DNA of 64,000 nt from Metaphire vulgaris (lineage: Eukaryota; Annelida; Clitellata; Crassiclitellata; Megascolecidae), in the NCBI GenBank assembly GCA_018105865.1, contig CM030841.1, positions 13,764,182 through 13,828,181 on the forward strand. The letters are read 5' to 3'. The translations under genes were made by a program, and so were the position numbers. The notes under the pieces were generated by a model. The model saw nothing but the letters and a program-made list of their open reading frames with translations. It had not been told where the DNA came from and searched no databases. This document shows positions 24,617-36,612 of the stretch, one piece after another; the first letter of the stretch is position 1, and each line of letters begins with the position of its first letter.

Positions 24617-25327
24617 GCTCGAACTTATGTTGAAATTCTGCTTTCATTCTAAGCAAAACACTAAATGGCAGTTATTGACTATTCCTGATGACCAAAGATT
24701 ACCGGTACAAATGCCATAAAAAATAGATCTCCAAGAGAGGATGTCTGTACTCAAACTGTATCTGTACAGAAGCATCAGCTAATATTTGATATGTCATCAA
24801 ATTAAGATCCAATATTTCAAGATCAGATTTGAGAATAAGATGGTTAATAGAGTTGATCATGAATAGGCTTGATCAAAATATCTTTATCTTAATTATGCAC
24901 GATACACAAGTCCAAATCACAAAATGTAAAAAAATCGTATAACAAAGATTTTGTATTTATCAGCAGCCTTACAATCAGCAGCCATATAAGTACAATTTGC
25001 AATCATTTGAATTTTAGAGTTAAAATATAGAACTTGTAAAAAACGTCCATTAACTTTCCCAAGATTTTCATAAGCCTCTTATGATTAGGACTGTCTCACT
25101 GGTCCTTAACCTATATTCAAATGCCAGAAAATATGAGTAAATAAATAGGAACTATGACTATTAAAGCAGTGCTTTCAAAACAATAAATGTACAGTATACT
25201 GAATCCAGCACTTTATAAGTGAATTCTGTCTTTTCTTGCTTAGAATTAATCCTCGATATGTTTTGCCAGGTAACAGATTTCCCGCAGTGACATCCAGATT
25301 GAGGCATGGTTGAACCACTTCAGTTAC

Positions 25328-27775
25328 CTGCATTAGCATAGCCATGACAACAGCAACGGGGCCAGGCCCTTGTTCGGACTGGGGCCGCTGGCCAGTTGTT
25401 GGATTTGCACAAAACAAACGAGAAATTTGGGGTGGGGCGGAGTCAGATAGGGTGATTGTCGACAGAATATTGCACTTGTTTGTATTACAACTTTTGGCCA
25501 CTCAATAATAAGTCACGCTTAGCCTATAAAGAATGCAGCAGAGCTCATGATCTAACTTTAATATTACTCAAAATGTCGGCGGTTGGGACTTGGGGGGGCC
25601 AGAGCCTGCTGGGGAGCTCACGAAGGTCCCCCAATCCCCCTACTTGGAACTGGAATTGTCTGTAGAATCTTTGATGCCACCACCATATTCGATCTGGAAC
25701 TCTAGCTATGCCAGTGGTTTCCTGACCATACTGTCGTATGAAAGACACATTTCTGATGTAAACGAGATGATGATAAACTGGAGACAACCACACTTACAGA
25801 TCTGTCATGGGAATGCCATCCTGAAACATCAGTAATAAAAACTTGGGTGAATAATTATTTAGCATTTTAACGCAAATAGCCCTGTATGTAATAATGATAA
25901 CTATCATAGCCACTATTAAAGGTAAGGGGTAAAAAATGGGGTAACAGAAATGTTTTGACCTCGTGGGGTCCATAAGCTGGAGTTACAGCAGTCCTGCTCA
26001 AGTTAATTAGGGTCCATCAATATAGTACGTACACACTTGTGGGGGAGGGGGTTGGATTTTGGAGATTTTGCATTTGTACAGTGAGTGCAATGAGGGAGGG
26101 GGGTTGAAAATATGCTTTTTTTGCGTGCATGCTATATGGATGAGTTCCTAAGCCGTTGTCCAGTTTTGATACATTTCGTTAGTCAAGTTATTATAACCAG
26201 TTACTAAAGCAGTAACATATATGAACTACAGGGCCAAAAGGTTTATATTTAGCCTCAAGGAACCGTGGGCATTCCCCATGCCACCATATGGCCAGTACAC
26301 CATGAGCCATGAATCAAGATGTATGCACAATGTTTGCACGTTAGTCAACATTAATAAATATTAGTAAACGGGGCCTACTAATCAATGAAGATACTTTCTA
26401 CAGAATATTTGGAGCAACTGATGTACCTGCGAGACATATGATCGCATGCTGTCAAGTGAAAATGGATCTTGGATATGACTGGTGGTGCTTTGAAGCAACT
26501 CCGATGGAAGTCCTCTGCTTTCAACTTTGAACATAAAATAATGATTAAGAGTTTTTGTAGCATCGGTTCTGGGATGCAGAGGTAATAACAAGTACTCGAA
26601 AGCCATCTGGTCAAATTCAGAAAGACAATGCTAAAGATGTCTGAGTGGAAAGCAGAGAAACAAACTAACAGATTACTGGGATGAATCCAATAGAAAGGGA
26701 CGACGTCTTTCTAGTCGGGATTTGAATGTACACAGTAAATATTATTGGAAAATCTAAGATCAAATCACAAAATCTTAAAACAACCTAACAGACCGATTAT
26801 GAAATAAATTGAAATTAAGCAGTAGAGCTTAATCAAATAGTCAGTAATAATGAATGCAGCAATTATGAAATCACCCGATTAAAATTACAGTTACCAGTAA
26901 ATATTTTATTATAATAACGTGATTTCAATAGATGCATTTTAGGAGGCTAAGTTAGCCTGCATGAAAACCATTATAATTACTTTACAGGATTCATGATTCA
27001 GAAGCCAGGATTCATGATTTAAATGAATAAAAAATATCATAAAATGCAAAATGAAATACACTGATTTTGTTTTCTCAAAAAACATTGTTAATTTGTTACT
27101 ACTGTATTGGAAATAAACAGATGTCACTCCAATAATTTGCTCGCTTAAAGTAGAAACGACAAATTACATTCCTGTTGAATTGTAATTTAATGACAAAATG
27201 TTGCAGCGTATTGAAACTGTATCTAAATTTGTACTGATATTAGATTATAGCATGAATAAAAATCTTATCAGTTTAACACAGACATTTAAGTGCTTCTTAA
27301 CAACCATGTATAAACAAAAGATGCATACCATTTTGAGTTACTATTGATGACATCTCACTAGAACCATTCGACATCTAAATAGATATTCAAAATACCATTA
27401 GTAATAACTAAATTTACAAATTCCCTCCTATTTTTGAAAATATTTTAAATCTTACATAAAATGAATCAGTTAATAATGGCTTATTTTCTATTACATGTAT
27501 CTAGTATCTTCACTTCTATTAAAACCTAGTTTACGGTTCGGTGCCTCTCACAACTTCAATATTAAAATTTTAAAAAGGATAGTATTTTGCAACAGATGTG
27601 CAACTAGTAGTTGGCCTCGTGCATGGTACATGATAATATAGTTTCTAGCACTGTTGAAACTGCAAATTTACTTGATATGAAGTTGAGGTTGATGTAAATG
27701 GCTGCAACGTGTGACTGTCGTGACTCTCTCCAAAGTAAGCTCCATTAACACCAGAAGAATCTGAAGATTTAGAAT
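25328..27775 (-). CDS. Unidentified gene, candidate exons (partial model)
   Basis: Four minus-strand exons with good splice sites. 27775-27672 encodes SKSSDSSGVNGAYFGE and more and ends STSTSYQ. 27374-27329 follows in phase with MSNGSSEMSSIVTQN. 26606-26427 is exactly 60 codons in phase 0 (AFEYLLLPLHPRTDATKTLN, then VESRGLPSELLQS, ending SMRSYVSQ). 25387-25328 is 20 codons in phase 0 (RPQSEQGPGPVAVVMAMLMQ). The first two join directly. Joining the second to the third needs at least one unseen exon, because 27329 ends one base into a codon. I do not recognise the family. The Ser/Thr-rich first part looks disordered and the later exons look folded and helical. Neither start nor stop codon was found. 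Confidence 0.4.
26010..26148. mobile_element. Short TIR element with G-rich centre
   Basis: Left end GGGTCCATCAATATAGTAC; right end the inverse of GGAACTCATCCATATAGCA. A related terminus occurs at 12864 (GGGCTCATCCATATAGCAC). Target duplication not clear. Confidence 0.5.
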
Positions 27776-28424
27776 CTGTAAACAGTAGCAACATAAAATC
27801 TGTTGTTGCAAAAATGTTTATGTTTTCTATGAATATACTGTATTACCTTTATATTACCTTTGGAATATTACGCCCCACCGGACTTAATCTCTATGCTGAT
27901 TATTTGATTTGAAATGTTAAGCGGGGGTGTCTCATCAAAACTGCAATATAAAAGAAATCACACCCTCCACTCATGAAGTCACCTTGTCATGAAAACCCAT
28001 CTACATGGCACCCTTGCCTATTATCTGCAGAGAGCAAACATCCGCTGTCAAAATCAAATGCCAGCAATTTGAAACGTCCACGTTGCTTTTACACAGATGC
28101 TTTCATTATATTGTCATAAAACATTTGATTTCTCTCTGATAGGCAAACTGGCAACCAGCAAGATGTGACCTAAGTGAGGTGATGCAACATGGCTGCTGTT
28201 TGTTTTCCAGAAAGTATCAACTGCCAGAGGAGGATCAATGGAAGGTGCGTTTATATTCTATTTTTAGTTCTGTTGAAAAAAATCAGTACAATTGATAGGT
28301 ATTCAAATGGTTTGTCTTGCAATTAGTAATCGAATTTTCAGTTTGCATTTCAGGAGTAAAAAAATCGAAAAATTCATTTTTTACCTCCTCATCATATATT
28401 TGACATTTAACAAGATACAATTAC

Positions 28425-29313
28425 CAATGCTGGGCACCAACTACTGTGAAAGTAGTTCAACTACTGTAGTGAACTACTTGATAAAAATATAGTTGTAACT
28501 ACTAGTTAACTACTTTTTCCACAAAGTAGTTATTAACTAATTGGTAACTACTTCCTGAGCAGTTAACTACTTTGCAACTACTTTTGACCCTGCAACGCTC
28601 AAATAAAAATATCCATTGTTCAATGTCTTCATTTTTTAAACACCACACAAACACTGTCAACACGAACATCAATTCTATCAATATAAGCTGCTTCTGCAGC
28701 AGTTCTGCTTATGTAATTAATGTAATGAATGATTACTCAGTTCTTACATGTACCACAGTCGGCAATGAAGTTTTTATCATCACGCATGCGTTCACTCTTT
28801 TTACGTGGGTTCACGAAACAGCTTTTGACTAATTGGCTATTCATATTTAATGATATCTATGAGTTATTAAGAATTAATCTGTTAATTCTGTTAACTTTTA
28901 TTACTATTATTAATTATATCTCCTCAGTAAACAACACGAACCTGTATTTTTGGTTACTACTAAAGTTTGTAAGTATGAGACCGGAAATCAGAATAGAATA
29001 TTATATTACTGGTAGGCAAGTAAGTAGCTTGTATGCACAAAATGGGTTACATCGACGATGTGCCCTACACGACAGAGTCTCATCGAAGAGCTAAGCCTGG
29101 CGTCAGCGTTGTTGGCAAAAGCGGTTTTTTAATGTTTTAACAAAAGTAGTTGACCACAGTAGTTAAACTTTACTTGATAACTACTGCAGAAAGTAGTTAA
29201 ACTACTTTAGTTAACTACTTTTTCACACGTAGTTACTAACTACTCTGTAACTACTAAAGTGTAGTTAAACTACAAGTAGTTACCTACTTGTAGTTAACTA
29301 CTGCCCGGCGTTG
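28425..29313. mobile_element. hAT-type element with subterminal GTAGTTAACTAC arrays (889 bp)
   Basis: Terminal inverted repeats CAATGCTGGGCA. Perfect 8-bp duplication ACAATTAC at 28417-28424 and 29314-29321. About 140 bases at each end are filled with variants of AGTTAACTAC in both orientations. The centre holds only short unrelated frames (up to 121 residues) with no transposase motifs. Confidence 0.85.
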
Positions 29314-29970
29314 ACAATTACTAACATAATACATAGGTCATAAGATACAGAGAGAATAATAATTACAAAGAGTTAATAACTTGTAATTAATACTTAATTA
29401 ATAAAACATATAATATGAGTTGACATCAGACATAGTGTATGATTGACTATTTGAAATTGAACACAAAATGTTTACTAGTTGTATCAAAACATATTTTCAC
29501 CTTGAAAGTCCATTAGTTTGGTAACTAGTAAGACGGCAAAAGAGTTGCCCAAAGGGATATAAAACCCAGGTAGGCAACTATGTTTCTAGTAATAATTCTG
29601 ATTATAATAATACAATAATGATGAAATAATAATAAATGCAAAATAATGAAGGTGCTGCAAGTCTCTATTAATTTCAATAATTAAATAAATTCATGATTTC
29701 AATAATGTGCAAACAAAGTCTTTGTATCATTCTCCACATGTTTGGCCTCAACTGAGTTTTTACTATCACTATCAGAGAAATATTTGTCCAATATAAACTA
29801 CCTGTCAGGCTGTCACATTAATTACAATGCAAAAATAATCAACATTTACAAGTAATAAAATGCAACGATTAAATTACTTATAAACAATACAACAATTGAA
29901 TTTAAAATTACATTTGGAAGATAAAATGTCTCCAAGAAAGCAACAACTGACTGAGGAAATTCAAGTAAAA

Positions 29971-31108
29971 CTAGCCTTTTTCTGCCTCCAAAAGTTTTGG
30001 AATTGCCTGAGTATGACTATCTGCTGATGTCTGAGCAAGTGAGTTAAAAAACAGCATGGCCTGCTCCAATCTTTCCATCTGTCTCTTCAAATATGACATA
30101 AGCCATTCAAAAATTAATTTGGAAAAGATTCACACTGTACAGAAATTATCTACCGGTATTCCAAAATGAACCGTCATATAAGCACAAAATCTGCCCATTA
30201 TTATCAGATAATATTTATTTTAATGTAACAGTTTCATGACATTGACAATTAATAGTAAAATTATCGTTGGCCTATCTTCCTTAGAATGCTCCATGCTGAC
30301 CTCTGACCTCACTCTAATTCAGACTGAATTTGGTGTGCCATCGGCTGATGCCCTAGGCATTATGACAGTGACGCCATAGAGGTTTATTGATTGATTGATG
30401 TCATAATCACATATAATCTATTTTAGTGTCTGAATTATGGAATTGCTGCAAGAATTAGTATTAAATCATGCTAAATTCAATGCCCTGAAATCAATATTTG
30501 ATATTCATTGATGAGATATTTATGTACAACAACAGACCTGCTGTAGACTGATTTTGTGTTTGGCTTTCTTGAGTAACGTCTCGTAGTCAGACAACGATCT
30601 AATTTGGATGTCGGCTTTCATTAATGCTTCCTTCTTAATAGCTGACAAAAGATGCAATGCCTCTAATACTGCCAGCTAATTTGGCCATAAGTTACACGCT
30701 CATTCAATTATTATTACGGTCACCATCGTTGAAGGAAAACAAGCCATATTTTATAGCAGTCGTGGTGAGAGCCACTTCTTACCATGCCCACAAAATAGTT
30801 CCTTCCATCACTTTAAATGCAGTCATGGGAACACAAGTAAAGCAATCAAAGAAATTCTTAATCTCTATCAGTGTAAAATGTAAACCGCACGTACAGTCAG
30901 ACAGTGCCTTAATAACAGTGAAAAAATAATCATTGGGATAAAGTGTTACACGTACAGACCATATTACGGTAATTTCCACTCTGCACCAGTGGATAGGTGA
31001 GTGCCCGGGATTCAATCCCAGGTTGACTGTGGGGTAGGGCTGAAGCTCTACCAGCTGGGTCATTGAGTGTATGAAGAACAGACCAGAAAATCAATGATGA
31101 AGGGCATT

Positions 31109-31141
<33 letters not shown>

Positions 31142-32269
31142 GTCATCATCGTTAGTACCGGTAATGTTGTTGACACCAGTTGATGGTCGCTCCTTGATTT
31201 TAATCGTAATCCCCGATTGTCAAATCCAATAAGTTAGGGCATTATGGGTACAAACACCAACTGTAATTCACCATTAAAAGCCTGAAAAATGTTGCATATT
31301 AAGCCTACCGTATAAGTGATCGAAAAATATATTTACAGATGTAACAGATAGAGTCCAACTAGATAGAACTTACCATAATACAACCTTCCAATTCTCCAAA
31401 GACGCAAAGAAATGAAACTTGACACAGAATATGCAACAACTCTCGAGCTAACTCTGACGAGGAGGATAGTGAACAAGACAAACATGACCATCACCAGCAA
31501 GCAGTCAAACGCCTTGCCAAAAAAAAAGACCAATATCTCATTAAAACACTCTTTCACAGCATCACACAGCAGAATGCGGATCTACCGGTACTTTTTGCTT
31601 TAAATCAGATAATAGAGATATAGTTTAATTTACTGTCATCATCACCATCGTGAACACCACCACCAACGCCATCATCATCACCTTCGTCGTCGTCGTCGTC
31701 ATCATCATCATCATCATCATCAAAAAAATTGGCTTAGTACTTCTTGGCCTGCAATGGTCTGGATTTGGATTACCATCAATTGATGCCTAAAGGTATAAGA
31801 AATAGAGCTACATAAGTGCATAATAATAATTATTATTAAAATACTGAAAACCAAAGCTTGGCCAACACCAACAGTTTTCTAAAATGAGCATCCAGGCTAA
31901 GAATGTAAAAGAAACATGTAAATTCAACATGTTCCAAATAACAAATTTATTATCACAAACGCTAACAACTTGATTGAAAGCAAACAGAAAACAATCAACA
32001 GCATGGCAAATAACAGCAAGGCATGGTACATGGCAAAAATGAGCCAGACTTTGATTAGCATTCGATATACACATCCAACAGCAAGATACTGCAGCTGTGA
32101 ATCAATGACTGTGTGCAAGACAATGTCAGATGGACATCACAATCAATAAGAATATTGAGTATTACCCTATAGTTCACAAAGGCACAGCTACTTCAAGCTT
32201 CAGTGACACAATATAACAACAAGGTTAAGCAAATGTTGACAGTCATAATCATAGATAAAAGATGATGAT

Positions 32270-32311
<42 letters not shown>

Positions 32312-34237
32312 CGACAATGCACTTTTTAGTACTAGTGCAGCATATCATTTCATGATGATTTAAAATTTAAATACAGGCAAAAGATCAGGCTATATCACAA
32401 AGATATCCGTCAGAGGCAGAAACCAAATGGCAGACTGCAGGAGAAAGTGATTCTTTGCTTTAATTTGGAATTAAATATTCCTATGCAAATGACTAAAAAA
32501 ACAGGCGAAGGGAAAGTTCACGAGGTTTTTTGGTCAGCAACAGAATCAGCTCTCTTGAATATTTAATTGCCACATGAGTAAGACTGACTCTTAGAACACA
32601 GATCTATGTTTGTAGGTAAAAAAACTTAACTGAAGGTAACTAAATCATGAAACTCAATGTATTATCCAAATGGCAAGGAAGTATATTGAGGCAGGCGTGG
32701 AATGGCTTGGATGCATAGAAGAAGATACTCATAAATACATTCATATACAGTTTGACTCCTAAAGCATTGACAACTTTGCTCACAAAAATGAATCAGCAAC
32801 TAATTGGCATAGCAACTTTGCAAAAATGAAAAATTCTTATGAGAAAGGTCAGGAGAAGTGAAAGCTGAAAATATTCTGACACTTAAATTTTATAAAACCA
32901 TTTGAATATTACCAGTACATCAAAACAAATTCTGCTATCTGTTACTGACTGGTCTCTGGAAATGACTTTGGTCTTTTGTGGATGGATTTGGAGTACCCTT
33001 GATTGATAACATTTTGAGTAGCATATTAAACTTTGCCATATTCTCTAGAAATGAAGCCATTAATGGTACCGGTAATTGCAGACGTATTGCTTTTATTAAG
33101 ATGCTATTTATAGTGACATATTTCTCACCAAGACTAATATGCCGAAACAAAATTAACAGAAAAACCAAATTAGTCGGGAACTAAAAATATCATCCCATAC
33201 GTAACTATACATTACATGACATCATTTGACAACAAACCTAAATATACATTTTTACCAAACCTGCCATCTGTCATGTCTGATTGCTGGAACATTTGACAAA
33301 ATTCGTATTAATATCTGACACAAACAAAAGAAAAATTGAATACATTCATTAATGATATTCAAGCAATTATCAAATACAGAGGAGTATCAGTAGAACCTCG
33401 TATAACGTACTTAGCGGGTCTGTAAATTTTAAAAATTTAGTACATTATATCTGAGGTAAGTTATATCCAATACCATGCAATTCGGTAGTGCATCACACGG
33501 GACCATACATTGTGGTGTGGTACACTATAATCGGGTGTATGTTGTAACTGAGTCCGTTATAACGAAGTTCTAAAGTAGAAATTTTTGTTACACAGTCTGT
33601 CTCACTGTTTCCCTATCTTTCTGATCTCTGTGGCACTGATGAGGTTCTTTTTGCAAATGGATTATGAGTAGTTGATTGTTAACTTAGTTTAGTAGAATTG
33701 GTGATCATAAACAGTGAAAACGAAAATATTTGACTGTAGAAGACAAACTGATTAAATAAAGAAAGTACGAAAATTAATTCACTGTAGTTAATAGTCATTG
33801 AACTCAAATTGTCTCACCCAGAATCATCATAAGTGTATGCTGATTTGATCACAAACATTTTATAGTCAGAATTTTTATGTAAAAATTTGCTCAAAGGACA
33901 AAGAGAATGACATGATAACAGAAGAATGGCAATTTAAGTCTTACTTCTAGCAAAAATCCTGACAAAATTGTTAAGTGAAAGATGCTAATTGCAAACTGCG
34001 TCTGACGTAACCTTTCGTACTTCAGGAGTGCAGCTGTACAACTGGCACAGTCATTGGTTAAATCTAACAAGTACAACCATTTCAGCATTAGAATAAAATG
34101 CTGTTCAACCACAAATCACCAAGGACAAGATCTTGACTACGACTTCTTACTGAAGCGACAATCAACTAGTGCTGATGTACTATCACAATGGAGCTAAAGA
34201 AGTTTTCTACTACTGCTACTGCTACTACTACCACTAT

Positions 34238-34303
<66 letters not shown>

Positions 34304-35239
34304 CACTACTACTACTATTACTATTCAGCCTTCGCTTAGAACGTCAGCCAGCAATAGTCGGCTGCCCAAACACTGATCACTATAGTAGTGATAGGATTCT
34401 TGCCACAGAACTGGAGGGTAGTGGGTTCAACCCTTTGACCCTGCCCTTTGACTTTGGCCACTGCATAGCAATCTTGGACAAGTTGTTCACCCCTTAATTG
34501 CTCCTCACTTATATAATTCTTCACTTTCCAAATGATTAAACTTGTGCTAACAACCATTCAATAGTTTTAAATATATTAAGCCAGATAGAGGGAAATCCAC
34601 AATGTGGCTACATGAGAAATTCATTGTATTTAAATGATCCTGCATTAAAATGTATAAGCTATTCAACATTGTTTCAAAGAAATAATTTTTGTCAAATGCA
34701 TGAACAATCACAAGCTGTTGGTCATCCTCATGAATATTCACAAGCTGCTAAATTCATGAATATTTATGAGCTGCTATCAGTCAACAGTAATTACAATTAG
34801 ACCCACTAGTGTCTGGTGTTCAACAATAACCCATATTTTAAAGACAACTACAACAGGGTAAACACAAGGTTGTCTAACCTTGACTGATGCAAAGGTCAGT
34901 GACCAGCAGAATGGCAACGATGAGGGTGTCAAGTAAGACCACAATTACAATGATTGTTTGGGCAACAATACAGTCTAAAATGCTGCTGATCTTTTGCTGC
35001 AACCTAGAAAAGTTTAATAATTGAACATCAGACACCAACTTAAAATTCCAGCATCAAAGTCAATAACATCAACTGCTATGGAACTCACTACCGGACTATG
35101 TCAAAAACTCTGACTCTCTTGGAATTTTTCGACGTAATCTTAAGACTTATCTATTCACCATCGGGTATACGTAGTATTGTAAAGCGCTCTTGTCTTTGGC
35201 CATTTTGCCATGCTTATTGCGCTATAGAAATCGTCTAGC

Positions 35240-35288
<49 letters not shown>

Positions 35289-36533
35289 TAATTAACACAG
35301 AAGTTCATAGTATGTCATAAATGAAACAACAAGTCTGATTATGAAAACAAACAAAGACATGTGTTTCTCACGCAGTCTGTGAAATTTCTTTAATCAGATT
35401 TCATCACTCATCCATTTTTAGCAGTAATTAAGACTATGATGATGCCAACAATGCACTTTATGGCACCAGTTATAATATACTAAGACTGATGTCTTATCAA
35501 TGACACTCAAAATCTATCTGCAACACTGTACAGTGTACATCAAATCAATGCCCAAAGTCAACCAGAGTGGAAAACAGCAAGACAACTGAGAAAGATGTGT
35601 GGATCAGACTAGTCTTGAAAGTACTCATATCACTGAAAGATCTACAGACAAAGATAGTTCAAAATTTATAGGCAACACCTCTGCTATCAATTTCAGTTTT
35701 CAGTACCAACTACCAAGGAAGATTCAGCAACAAATTCAGCAAATCTCGCTGAGCAGGAATGTTTTGAGCAACCTAGCATTTCCTCCTCATTTGTAATTGT
35801 AACTTTCCAGCTGATTTCAAAATGCAAAATAAACTAATTGTATGCTTGGGTATTCTGAACAAAACAATGTCAACAAAACAAACTACATCGACTGGTCAAC
35901 TACAGGGGGCCAGAATGTTACAAATCTTCCTTAATTAAAACCTACTCATGACTGTTCAGTATTCAAGTGCTTCAGCAAGAGCTGATCAAACTGACATCAG
36001 CAACACTATCAGGTTGCAGACTAATCTTCATTATTCAACAGACCAACTCAGCTTGCCTGTGCTTGCACTGAGGCATCAAATATACACTGTGTTGTTGCCA
36101 TCTAAGGTTTGGATCAAATAAGAAATCGTGCACTGTTTTTTTGAATATTTCTTTATCGTTACTGTCCAAGTTCAATAGTTTTAATATTTTACCAGTCACT
36201 TAAGTAACTGATTTTGCAAACTGATGAATATGTCTGTTTTAGCACAAATTAGCAAATCAACGAGAAAACATCAGAATGCACACAAACACACGCGCACATA
36301 AATTAGGAATTTTTATTCTAAAATATGACGACAATCTTCTTCATGGAAGCAAGAAAAAACACTTCTTGGCTGACAAAAAGAAAAGGTCACTGATGAAAAC
36401 CGTCTAATAAAAATGTCTACCATAATTTATATCCTGGCACAGTAACGTGGCTGAATGACAATACTCGTACCATGCACAATACGATTACCACTGACTTCTG
36501 CATAAGCACATCAAGTGAATCATATTTCAAGAA

Positions 36534-36612
<79 letters not shown>

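Noticed and set aside
28187..28249. Plus-strand ATG in good context (MAAVCFPES and so on) followed by a GTGCGT donor, or alternatively a small internal exon
   Set aside because: All three frames are open over this short stretch and no partner exon could be found, so it may be chance.
31924..32074. Possible second voltage-sensor copy or alternative exon
   Set aside because: Alignment to Hv1 is only hydrophobic similarity, with no conserved charged residues.
31924..32118. Hydrophobic minus-strand frame considered as the S2-S3 exon of the proton channel
   Set aside because: The right-length frame inside it has no usable acceptor or donor, and the spacing requirement is met exactly by the 54-nt exon at 33261-33314.
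34188..34376. Poly-threonine reading frame
   Set aside because: It is the translation of the TAC microsatellite. Similar poly-isoleucine frames at 55217, 57119 and 59879 come from TAA/TTA tracts.
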